A stretch of 7,107 bases of DNA, from assembly GCA_022759065.1 (NCBI GenBank), contig JAEMPZ010000242.1:1-7107 (forward strand), in the 5' to 3' direction. The position numbers and the translations under genes were made by a program. The stretch is from Acidobacteriota bacterium. Its GTDB lineage: Bacteria; Acidobacteriota; UBA4820; DSQY01. Positions 1 to 6,400 of the stretch are shown in pieces (the stretch's first letter is position 1; every line of letters begins with the position of its first letter). Under the pieces are notes generated by a model. That model ran no database searches. It was not told where the DNA came from and saw only the letters and a program-made list of their open reading frames with translations.

Positions 1-137
1 TGATGGATGATAGATGAGGGATGAGGGCAAGATCGCCGCGATACGCCTGACGCCTGACGCCTCACGCCTGACTCTCCTCCCTTTCCTCCCCGTCCTCCCT
101 GTGATTCTTCCCTTGGTGTCTTGGTGCCTTGGTGGTG
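1..137. repeat. Intergenic mosaic of four tandem micro-repeat tracts
   Basis: Four different short tandem repeats follow one another. Positions 6-26 hold three heptamers (GATGATA, GATGAGG, GATGAGG). Positions 43-70 hold four heptamers of ACGCCTG, the third with a final C. TCCTCCC occurs at 75-81, 84-90 and 93-99, a 9-nt period. CTTGGTG occurs at 112-118, 120-126 and 128-134, an 8-nt period. Bases 72-100 are almost pure pyrimidine, with only G92 as a purine. No convincing gene was found in 1-210. The period changes between tracts and there are no spacers, so this is not a CRISPR array. It looks like non-coding intergenic repeat material upstream of ftsK; any function is unknown. Bases 138-210 carry no clear signal beyond the ftsK ribosome binding site. 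Confidence 0.8.
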
Positions 138-200
138 AATCCTTCCGCGTCACATCGCTCTTGCGGGTCGGGGCCTAATGGCGTTATCCTTCGCGTGAAA

Positions 201-205
201 GGGGG
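201..205 (+). promoter_or_regulatory. Shine-Dalgarno-like G-run for the ftsK TTG start
   Basis: Five G residues preceded by AAA lie 5 nt before the TTG at 211. An in-frame TGA at 196-198 closes the frame just upstream, so TTG 211 is the earliest possible start. The first in-frame ATG is at codon 60, after the first membrane segment, which makes the TTG start the most sensible choice. Confidence 0.6.
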
Positions 206-210
206 CGTCT

Positions 211-2481
211 TTGGGAAATCGGGTTGATGAAGATGCCGCGGTCGAAAGCCAGGCTGGCGCAGCCTCTCCAGTGTCCGAGGGCAAAGCCCTGTCGCTGCGG
301 CAGGAAATAACCATCATACTTGTTTTCACGGCGGCGCTTCTGACGCTTCTGGCGTTGATAAGCTACAACCCTGGCGATCCTGGGTTGATGTCCAAGGGCA
401 CTCTCTCGTTCCGTCCCACGAATTGGGTGGGCTACCTGGGGTCCTTTTGGGCCGACCTGCTTGTTTCGCTGTTCGGCCTGGCGGCTCTGTGGGTGCCGGT
501 GCTTTTGGCCAGGGCAGGCTACCTTCTGTTCTTCCAGCGCCCGCTGCTCTCTCCAGGCCGCCTTATAGTTTGGACATCCCTTCTTTTCAGCCAGGCCACG
601 CTCCTGCAAATGACCTTCGGCAACGTTGATCTCGGGTTGTGCGAGCAGGGCGTCGCGACGGCGCTCGGCGGAATTTCGGGCATCGTGCTTGGGACCATGA
701 TTGTCGGGGTTGCCGGCAACGCCGGCGCTCTTATCCTCGTCCCCCTTTGGGTGATAGTGACGTTGATGGCGCTTTTCAGCGTCTCTTTCTTCGGCATCCT
801 TTCCCGATTCGCGTCGCCGTTTCAAAAGCTCTGGCAAGCCATCGCGCTGAGGCGCGAGCGAAAGAGGCAGGCCGAGGCTAGGGACCAGGCGCGCTTGCAG
901 GTCAAGCAGAGGCAGAAGGAGCGGCTTCTGAAAGAAGATGAGGAGGCCAAGGAGCGGGGCGGCCCGGCGGTTGCCAAGCGCAAGGACGTCAAGCCCGCGT
1001 TGCCCTTGGAGGCGTCTCCGTCGGCCGGCAAATACAAGCTGCCCCAGAGCGACCTTTTGGAGCCTCAAAAACCGAGGCCGCCAATAGACGAAAAGGCGCT
1101 TTTGGCGAACGCCCGCCTCATCGAGGAACGCCTCCGAGAGTTTGAAATCAACGGCGAGGTGGTGGAGATTCATCCGGGGCCGGTCGTGACGATCTTCGAG
1201 TTCCGCCCCGCGCCTGGAATCAAGTACAACCGCGTCATCGCTTACGCCGAGGACCTTGCGCTGACGATGAAAGTTGACCACGTCCGCATAGACCGCATAC
1301 TTGGCAAATCAACGATAGGCGTCGAAGTTCCGAACAAGAACCGGGAGATCATATCCTTCCGCGAAATGGTTGAATCAGAAGCCTACCGCCAGGCGCCTGG
1401 AAAACTGCCTATAGCCATGGGCAAGACAGTTGACGGCGAGCCTTTCGTCACCACGCTTGACCACCTGCCGCACTTGCTCGTGGCCGGGACCACCGGTTCC
1501 GGCAAGAGCGTCGGCATAAACGTCCTTCTCCACAGCATTCTTTTCAGGGCGACGCCGGATGAGGTCAAGCTTATCCTCATTGACCCCAAGCAGGTGGAGC
1601 TGAAGATTTACGAGGGAATCCCGCACCTCCTAGTCCCCGTCGTCACCGACGTCAAGAAGGCCGCAAACGCCCTGAACTGGGCCGTGCGCGAAATGACGGA
1701 ACGGTACAAGCTTCTGGCCGCGGCGCAGGTGCGGAGCATTGACCAGTACAACCAATACGTGAGGACGCTTACTCCGAACCGGGACGAGGCCAATCTCGCG
1801 CTGACCAAGCCGCTTCCTTACGTCATAATCGTTATTGACGAGCTTTACGACCTGATGGCGGTCGTGGCCAAAGAGGTCGAGACAGCCATCGCCAGGCTTT
1901 CGGCTATGGCCCGCGCCGTCGGCATCCACCTTATCCTGGCGACGCAGCGCCCCAGCCGGGACGTTATCACCGGCGTCATAAAGAGCAACCTTCCATCCCG
2001 CGCGGCCTTTCAGGTGCGCGAAAAGCTGGAGAGCCGCCTCATCCTCGACCAGAACGGCGCCGAGCTTTTGGAGGGCAAAGGCGACATGCTCTATTTGCCG
2101 TCGGGGTCGGGGCGGCTGATCCGGGTTCACGGCGCCTTCCTTTCGACAGTTGAAACTCAACGCGTAATCAATTTCCTTCAGAAGCAGGGCGAGCCTGTTT
2201 TCGACACCCAGGTTCTCAAAGAGACGCCTGCCGGCGCGGCTGACGGCGGCTCTCAAGGCGGCTCGGAGCCGTCAGAGCTGGAGGATCCGCTCTACAACGA
2301 CTCCGTCGCGCTCGTCGTGCGCACCGGCGTCGCGTCCGCCAGCAACCTCCAGCGCAGGATGCGCATCGGCTACGCTCGCGCGGCGCGCCTCCTTGACGTG
2401 ATGGAACAGAGAGGCGTCGTCGGCCCGGCTGACGGCGCGAAACCGAGAGATATTCTGATAAAGCCTCAGGACCTGGAGTGA
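211..2481 (+). CDS. ftsK: DNA translocase FtsK/SpoIIIE
   Basis: Septum-anchored hexameric ATPase that pumps double-stranded DNA during chromosome segregation and dimer resolution. Residues about 33-195 hold four or five hydrophobic membrane segments. A highly charged linker (about 212-260) follows, then the motor domain. Walker A is GTTGSGKS (426-433, catalytic K432). The Walker B region is VIDELYDLM (541-549, D543/E544). ATQRPS (577-582) and the LDQNGAELLEGKGDMLYLP block (612-630) are typical of FtsK. A Gly/Ser-rich linker (about 674-688) leads to the winged-helix gamma domain (about 690-750, with RIGYARAAR at 718-726), which in the family reads polar DNA motifs. At 756 residues it is a compact FtsK with both ends intact. 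Most relatives have Ala where Y546 stands in DELYDL. Gamma positions that contact KOPS in E. coli FtsK appear as A722 (Asn), R726 (Arg) and D729 (Glu). No good sigma-70 promoter was seen upstream. Confidence 0.97.
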   Translation: MGNRVDEDAAVESQAGAASPVSEGKALSLRQEITIILVFTAALLTLLALISYNPGDPGLMSKGTLSFRPTNWVGYLGSFWADLLVSLFGLAALWVPVLLARAGYLLFFQRPLLSPGRLIVWTSLLFSQATLLQMTFGNVDLGLCEQGVATALGGISGIVLGTMIVGVAGNAGALILVPLWVIVTLMALFSVSFFGILSRFASPFQKLWQAIALRRERKRQAEARDQARLQVKQRQKERLLKEDEEAKERGGPAVAKRKDVKPALPLEASPSAGKYKLPQSDLLEPQKPRPPIDEKALLANARLIEERLREFEINGEVVEIHPGPVVTIFEFRPAPGIKYNRVIAYAEDLALTMKVDHVRIDRILGKSTIGVEVPNKNREIISFREMVESEAYRQAPGKLPIAMGKTVDGEPFVTTLDHLPHLLVAGTTGSGKSVGINVLLHSILFRATPDEVKLILIDPKQVELKIYEGIPHLLVPVVTDVKKAANALNWAVREMTERYKLLAAAQVRSIDQYNQYVRTLTPNRDEANLALTKPLPYVIIVIDELYDLMAVVAKEVETAIARLSAMARAVGIHLILATQRPSRDVITGVIKSNLPSRAAFQVREKLESRLILDQNGAELLEGKGDMLYLPSGSGRLIRVHGAFLSTVETQRVINFLQKQGEPVFDTQVLKETPAGAADGGSQGGSEPSELEDPLYNDSVALVVRTGVASASNLQRRMRIGYARAARLLDVMEQRGVVGPADGAKPRDILIKPQDLE

Positions 2482-2483
2482 AC

Positions 2484-3137
2484 ATGCACGAAACCCAATC
2501 CTGCCTTCGGCCGTCCTTCGGCGTAAACAGCGACGCGCCTGAGATTCTAGCTCTTGCCAAGGAAATAGCTTCGGGGGCTCAAGATGAACGGGAGGTGGCC
2601 GCGCGGCTTTTTCGTTATACCCGCGACACGTTTCGCTATAACCCTTTCGCCCCGTTCGAGAGCATCGAGGATTTTCTTGGAACCTCTCTCTTAAAACGAG
2701 GTTATGGATTCTGCACGCAAAAGGCGGCTCTCTTGATCGCCCTTTGCCGCGCGGCGGGGATTCCCGCCCGATTTCGATTCGCTGACCTCGTCAACCACAA
2801 CCTTCCTGGCAGGCTGGGGCAGGTGCTCGGCACGGACCGGATGATCTACCACACCTATGCCGAAATCTTCCTCGACGGCCGTTGGCTCAAGGCGACCCCT
2901 TCGTTCGAGAAAGCCCTTTGCGAGAAGATGGGGTGGCGCCTCTCCGATTTTGACGGAACGGGCCACGCCATCCTCCACGCGACCGACCTGCAGGGCCGCC
3001 CTCACATCGAGTACGTGGTGGACCGAGGCTCAAGCTCATCGCTTCCCCTTCAGAAGATGCTCGATACATGGCTTGAAGAGTACGGGGTGGAGACGCTTGA
3101 ACGATGGAAGGCCGCCGCGGGTGGTAGCGATTTGTGA
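2484..3137 (+). CDS. Transglutaminase-like (papain-fold) family protein
   Basis: A 217-residue, probably cytoplasmic protein of the transglutaminase-like superfamily; no signal peptide or membrane segment is seen. The core shows GYGFCTQKAALLIALCRAAG (from residue 73, candidate nucleophile C77), followed by IPARFRFADL. H123 lies in YHTYAEIFLDGRWLKATPSF (122-141). In classical transglutaminases an Asp follows the Trp in WxxxDP, but here T138 occupies that place. As I recall, a bacterial subfamily with WVKATPAF shares this, so D155 or D157 may act instead, or catalysis may be lost. The substrate is unknown. ATG 2484 has GGAG (2475-2478) 5 nt upstream. GTG 2478, which overlaps the ftsK stop as GTGA and has AGGA at 2468-2471, is an alternative adding two residues. 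The near-overlap implies co-transcription with ftsK, although no functional link is evident. Confidence 0.85.
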   Translation: MHETQSCLRPSFGVNSDAPEILALAKEIASGAQDEREVAARLFRYTRDTFRYNPFAPFESIEDFLGTSLLKRGYGFCTQKAALLIALCRAAGIPARFRFADLVNHNLPGRLGQVLGTDRMIYHTYAEIFLDGRWLKATPSFEKALCEKMGWRLSDFDGTGHAILHATDLQGRPHIEYVVDRGSSSSLPLQKMLDTWLEEYGVETLERWKAAAGGSDL

Positions 3138-3150
3138 TTGGTGATCAGTG
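3131..3150. repeat. Heptamer-like micro-repeat spanning convergent stop codons
   Basis: GTGATTG (3134-3140) is followed directly by GTGATCA (3141-3147) and then GTG, a 7-nt period. The stop of the transglutaminase-like gene (TGA 3135-3137) and the reverse-strand stop of the glycosyltransferase (3145-3147) both fall inside it. The gap between the two genes is only 3138-3144, and there is no hairpin with a T-run that would act as a terminator. The tract is short, so chance is possible. Confidence 0.45.
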
Positions 3151-4245
3151 GCTCGCTGGGACCGGGGTCTTGGCCAGTTCGCAAAGCGCCAGGGCGGCAA
3201 GGTTGGCGGCGCCCTTTGGGAGCGGGCTGGCGCCAAGAGGAGCCGGGGAAGCAGCCAGGAACGAACCTAGCTCCATCGGGTCCGAGCATACCGAAATCCA
3301 TTTTCTTTCTTTCATGAAGTTGATGTTGGCGCGCTCCTGGCCGGGCAGGCCCGGCATGGCTATTACCGCCCGCCTGGAAGCAAGCGCCTCCGCGAGGCTC
3401 AACGCGCCGCCCTTGGTTATGATCACGTCGGACGCGGCCATGAGGTCTGGCATGTCGGAACGGTAGCCAAGAACCCTCAGCCTTGAGGATTCGGCCTGGG
3501 CAAGAGGCGCCAAGCGTTTCCGCAACTTTTCGTTCTTTCCGCATACGGCGACGACGTGCCAGCCTTCGGCCTTAAGGCAGGCCCGAACCGATGCCTCCAT
3601 CGGACCATTGCCGAGGCCTCCTCCCACGACAAGCGCCACCGGGGCTTTCAGCGGAAGGCCGAGCGCCGAGCGAGCCGCTTCGCCGTCCCGTTGCTCCTCG
3701 AAGGCGGGGTCTATCGGCAAACCGGTGACCGCGATTCGGTCGCCCGCGACCCCCTTGTCCATGAGCATCTTCTTCAAATCCTGGTGCGCCACCATAAACA
3801 GGTCAACTTCCCGGCGGGCCCAGAGCGGATAGGCGTCGAAATCGGTTATGACCGCGGCAAGCCGAAGGGGGCGCCCGTTGAACTTCTTCCAGTCGGCCGC
3901 TATTTCCATCGCGTTGTACTGCGTCGCCACGACGATATCGCAGGCGGCAAAGCCCTCCGCTTCGAATCTGCGCGTCTCGCGGCGCCTTTGAAAAGAGTAG
4001 CCTAATGCCTCTCTCGCCGAGAACAACGGGGAGGCGTACATCCAGTCCCAAACCCACGGAAAATGGAGGGCCAAAAGCAGGTAGCCGTGGCGGAACAGCC
4101 AGTCGTAATCGCGAGTGACCCACTCTTCGAGAGAGCTGTGGAGGCTCTCGACCTGGAGCCGCGAAAGCTCTTTAGCCAGGAGATCCGCCACCCGCCTGTG
4201 GCCAGTTCCTAGAGAGTAGGAGAGAAGAGCGGCTTTTATGGTCAT
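3145..4245 (-). CDS. GT28 / MGDG-synthase-like glycosyltransferase (putative diacylglycerol glycosyltransferase)
   Basis: A 366-residue GT-B fold enzyme resembling the UgtP/MGDG synthase and MurG group, which transfers a sugar from a nucleotide sugar to a lipid at the cytoplasmic membrane face. The N-terminal acceptor domain shows LLSYSLGTGH (7-16) and ITDFDAYPLW (133-142). VTGLPIDPAF (173-182) links the domains. The C-terminal donor domain has VVGGGLGNGPMEA (206-218), VCGKNEKLRKRL (234-245), VLGYRSDMPDLMAASDVIITKGG (258-280 region), LAEAL (284-288, E286) and PGQERANINF (301-310), as in diacylglycerol glucosyltransferases. A Tyr (139) stands where I recall a conserved His in UgtP-type sequences. 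Length is normal. The ATG overlaps the stop of the PAP2 gene by ATGA and has only a weak SD-like AAGAG, so translational coupling is likely. The sugar donor and lipid acceptor cannot be read from the sequence; another GT28-type role is possible. Confidence 0.85.
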   Translation of the reverse strand: MTIKAALLSYSLGTGHRRVADLLAKELSRLQVESLHSSLEEWVTRDYDWLFRHGYLLLALHFPWVWDWMYASPLFSAREALGYSFQRRRETRRFEAEGFAACDIVVATQYNAMEIAADWKKFNGRPLRLAAVITDFDAYPLWARREVDLFMVAHQDLKKMLMDKGVAGDRIAVTGLPIDPAFEEQRDGEAARSALGLPLKAPVALVVGGGLGNGPMEASVRACLKAEGWHVVAVCGKNEKLRKRLAPLAQAESSRLRVLGYRSDMPDLMAASDVIITKGGALSLAEALASRRAVIAMPGLPGQERANINFMKERKWISVCSDPMELGSFLAASPAPLGASPLPKGAANLAALALCELAKTPVPASH

Positions 4246-5081
4246 CTAGCTCTTGCGCGCTGGAAGGCCGTTTCGAGTGGAAGATTCTCCACCGCCCACT
4301 CGCTAAGGACGACGCAGAAGGCTGCGAAGATAAGGCCTCCGAACACGTCCAGGACCCAGTGAAAGCCCAAATAGAGCGTCGAGAAAAGCACGAGCCACGC
4401 AAGCGCGGTCATCGTCCGGCGCAGCCGTTGATTGCGGCTTCGAGCGACGAGCATCGCAAAAGAAAAAGCCAAGGACGTATGGAAGGATGGAAAACAGTTG
4501 TTCAGCCCGGAAAGAGGCCTCAACCCCTCAATCAGGAAGGGCGAAATCTGGTTCATGAGAAGCTGAACTTCGCCGTCGCTCGCCGACCACCTTTCGGCCA
4601 CGGGAACAAGAATGTAGAACGGGATGATGAACAAGTAGTTCAGAATCGCGCCCCAAAAAAGCTTGCGCGTTATCTCAAATTCGCCCTCTCGGTAGGTCAC
4701 CAGTATCGCGACCAGCCCTATGACCGGGAAGACGTAGAGGTAGATAGCCGAAAGGACGTAGGTCAGCCACGGCGCGTTCACGACCTGAAAGAGCGCCGTC
4801 GCGGGCCCTTCCAGCCTGAGAAAATAGGGCGTGAAGTCCCATCTGAGGTACGAGGTTATCTGGGCGTCGTACTTGGTCTCCAGAATATCCAGGAAGATTA
4901 TGACGACGAGCGTAGCCACGTAGAAGAGCCAGATCCAATCCATAGCGTGGCGCCTAACGGCCTTGGAAACGAGCCGAGGTATTGACTCGCCGGGAAGACA
5001 CCAGGCGGCAAGGCCCCAGAAAGCCGCCACGGTAAAGGCGAGCCCCAGCAGCAAGACCAAATCCTGGCGTGCAAAAACCAT
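4242..5081 (-). CDS. PAP2-superfamily integral membrane phosphatase/transferase
   Basis: A 279-residue protein with about six hydrophobic segments (roughly 8-28, 48-66, 103-129, 141-162, 202-214 and 224-262). The PAP2 signature is in the C-terminal half: CFPSFHTSLAF (196-206, with H201 in the PSGH-like motif) and STLYLGFHWVLD (234-245, with H241 and D245 in the SRx5Hx3D-like motif). These His and Asp residues form the phospho-transfer site in the family. The Arg of the last motif is replaced by T235. The first motif (Kx6RP) is not recognisable beyond R188-P189. This looks closest to the PAP2_3 / inositolphosphotransferase-like branch rather than classical phosphatidate phosphatases. ATG 5081 has a good SD, GGGGAG at 5086-5091. 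The gene heads a two-gene unit with the glycosyltransferase. By inference it could release diacylglycerol from a phospholipid or swap lipid head groups. Confidence 0.85.
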   Translation of the reverse strand: MVFARQDLVLLLGLAFTVAAFWGLAAWCLPGESIPRLVSKAVRRHAMDWIWLFYVATLVVIIFLDILETKYDAQITSYLRWDFTPYFLRLEGPATALFQVVNAPWLTYVLSAIYLYVFPVIGLVAILVTYREGEFEITRKLFWGAILNYLFIIPFYILVPVAERWSASDGEVQLLMNQISPFLIEGLRPLSGLNNCFPSFHTSLAFSFAMLVARSRNQRLRRTMTALAWLVLFSTLYLGFHWVLDVFGGLIFAAFCVVLSEWAVENLPLETAFQRARAR

Positions 5082-5108
5082 CGCGCTCCCCTAATGCCGG
5101 CCACCCAT

Positions 5109-5138
5109 AGTATAACACCTTAAGCCACTGATTTTCAA
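5109..5138 (-). promoter_or_regulatory. Sigma-70-like extended -10 promoter for the PAP2-glycosyltransferase unit
   Basis: On the reverse strand, TTGAAA (5133-5138) is separated by 18 nt from TATACT (5109-5114). The -10 is preceded by TGT, making an extended -10 element. Each hexamer matches the consensus at five of six positions. The predicted transcript would begin near 5102, about 20 nt before the ATG at 5081 and just upstream of its GGGGAG ribosome binding site. The -35 overlaps the aminotransferase stop codon (5135-5137). The stretch 5082-5134 holds no clear terminator, so read-through from the aminotransferase gene is also possible. Confidence 0.6.
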
Positions 5139-6325
5139 GCCTTATTGAACGCTTTGATGCCTTTAAGGAGAATGTCCACGCACCTGTGCAGTTTCGGGAC
5201 TTCGAGCACGTAAGCCAAACGCACCTCGTTCTTGCCCAAGCCCGGCGTCGCGTAAAACCCGTCGGCCGGGGCCACCATCACGGTCTCGCCGTCAAGCTGG
5301 AAATCGGTCAGCATCCACTGGGCAAAATCGTTGGCGTCATCTATCGGAAGCCTCGCGATCATGTAGAAGGCGCCCATCGGTTTCTTGAGAAGTACGCCGG
5401 GATGGTGGCAGAGCCCCTCGTAAAGGGTGTCGCGCCTCCGCCTGTACTCCTCTCGCACCGGCTCGAAGTAGTCGGGGGACATCTTGTAAGCCGCTATGGC
5501 GCCAAGCTGCTCTATCGTCGGCGGGCAGAGCCTCGCCTGGGCAAACTTCAAGGCGCAGGCCATCAGCTCTTGGTTGCGGCTTATAAGCGCCCCCACCCTC
5601 GCTCCGCAAGCGGAGAAACGCTTGGAGATCGAATCAACGACGATGACCCTGTCCTCAACCCCCTTAAGCTCCAATAGGCTCTTGGGACGGCTCCCCTCGT
5701 AGACGAATTCCCTGTAAACCTCGTCGCCGATCAAAAAGAGGTCATGCTTCTTTGCGAGCAGGGCAAGCTCGTCGAGTTCCTCTGGCGTGAAGATGACCCC
5801 GGTCGGATTGTTGGGCGAGCAGACGAGGATCGCCCTCGTCCGGGGCGTGATGGCCTTCTCGAAGGCCTCTATCGGCGGCATGGCGAAGCCGTTTTCCGCG
5901 CGAGTCGTCACCGGAACCACCTTCAGGCCAACCATCGCGGCGAAGCCGTTGTAATTGGTGTAGAAGGGCTCCGGGATTATCACCTCGTCGCCCGGATCTC
6001 CGACGATGCAGAAGGCGCATTGGATTGCCTCACTGCCGCCCAATGTTATCTGAACATCCGCCGGGGTGATAGCAATATCGTACCTGCCGAAGTACCCGGA
6101 TATGGCCTTCTTTAACTCAGGAAGCCCGTCCGAGGGGCCGTAGGCCAGCACCTTTTCCGCGAAACCCCGTATGGCGTCCATGTATGCTTTGGGCGTTTCG
6201 ATGTCCGGCTGGCCGATGTTCAGGTGGTGGATTTTGACTCCCCGTTCGCGAGCCTGGAGCATGAACGGCGCGAGCCTTCGGATCGGGGAAGCTTGGACGG
6301 TGACGGCGCGTTCGGAAAGAGGCAT
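5135..6325 (-). CDS. Class I/II PLP-dependent aminotransferase (aspartate/aromatic aminotransferase-like)
   Basis: A 396-residue fold-type I enzyme, the usual length, that moves an amino group between an amino acid and a 2-oxo acid in the cytoplasm. Visible family landmarks are NIGQPDIETP (36-45), AYGPSDGLPELKKAI (61-75), the phosphate-contacting GGSEA (96-100), PNNPTG (171-176, with N173 the cofactor-contacting Asn), DEVYREF (201-207), SISKRFSACGARVGA (232-246, with K235 as the PLP Schiff-base lysine) and NEVRLAY (366-372, with R369 the likely alpha-carboxylate Arg). The catalytic set looks complete. Substrate specificity (Asp, Ala, Tyr or another) cannot be decided from sequence alone. The start is firm: a perfect AAGGAGG (6330-6336) lies 4 nt before ATG 6325. 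Divergent from the Nramp gene; upstream of, and in the same direction as, the PAP2 unit, with a 53-nt gap. Confidence 0.93.
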   Translation of the reverse strand: MPLSERAVTVQASPIRRLAPFMLQARERGVKIHHLNIGQPDIETPKAYMDAIRGFAEKVLAYGPSDGLPELKKAISGYFGRYDIAITPADVQITLGGSEAIQCAFCIVGDPGDEVIIPEPFYTNYNGFAAMVGLKVVPVTTRAENGFAMPPIEAFEKAITPRTRAILVCSPNNPTGVIFTPEELDELALLAKKHDLFLIGDEVYREFVYEGSRPKSLLELKGVEDRVIVVDSISKRFSACGARVGALISRNQELMACALKFAQARLCPPTIEQLGAIAAYKMSPDYFEPVREEYRRRRDTLYEGLCHHPGVLLKKPMGAFYMIARLPIDDANDFAQWMLTDFQLDGETVMVAPADGFYATPGLGKNEVRLAYVLEVPKLHRCVDILLKGIKAFNKA

Positions 6326-6344
6326 AATTCCTCCTTGAGGTTTT

Positions 6345-6372
6345 GCCCGCCCGCTTTTTTCAGGCGGCGGGC
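6345..6372. other. GC-rich hairpin in the divergent intergenic region
   Basis: GCCCGCC (6345-6351) pairs perfectly with GGCGGGC (6366-6372), leaving a 14-nt loop that contains a T6 run on the plus strand. It lies between the aminotransferase start and the Nramp start, so it would be in the aminotransferase 5' leader if transcription starts upstream. It lies before genes on both sides and lacks a following T-run of useful length, so I do not call it a terminator. Confidence 0.5.
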
Positions 6373-6378
6373 TTTAGG

Positions 6379-6394
6379 GCGGCGACTTCGCCGC
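6379..6394. other. Second GC-rich hairpin in the divergent intergenic region
   Basis: GCGGCG (6379-6384) pairs with CGCCGC (6389-6394) around an ACTT loop; the inner A-T pair extends it to a 7-bp perfect inverted repeat. It ends just before the G-run (6395-6398) that may serve as the Nramp ribosome binding site, so it could affect Nramp translation or be a protein-binding palindrome. No metal-regulator operator (MntR or Fur box) is recognised. Confidence 0.5.
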
Positions 6395-6400
6395 GGGGCA

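Noticed and set aside
1..137. CRISPR array or mobile-element terminus
   Set aside because: Units are 7-9 nt, directly tandem, without unique spacers; no transposase or terminal inverted repeat is nearby.
161..189. Possible ftsK promoter (TTGCGG, 17 nt, TTATCC)
   Set aside because: The spacing is right but the -10 matches the consensus poorly, so it is not supported.
184..1281. Long reverse-strand open frame (365 codons) opposite ftsK
   Set aside because: It lies antisense to the well-conserved FtsK membrane and linker region; its translation is Arg/Gln-rich with no recognisable domain, a typical GC-rich shadow frame.
1630..2256. Reverse-strand open frame of 208 codons opposite the FtsK motor domain
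   Set aside because: Mirror of highly conserved motor codons; no family resemblance and no convincing start signals.
3340..3355. Perfect 7-bp inverted repeat GCCGGGC-AG-GCCCGGC
   Set aside because: It lies within the glycosyltransferase codons for the conserved PGLPGQ stretch; Pro/Gly codons explain the symmetry and no T-run follows.
4359..4985. Forward open frame of 208 codons inside the PAP2 gene region
   Set aside because: Very charged, no recognisable domain, and antisense to a membrane protein with clear PAP2 motifs.
6345..6372. Intrinsic terminator
   Set aside because: It sits upstream of genes on both strands and is followed by only three T (plus strand) or four A (reverse strand), so termination is not supported.
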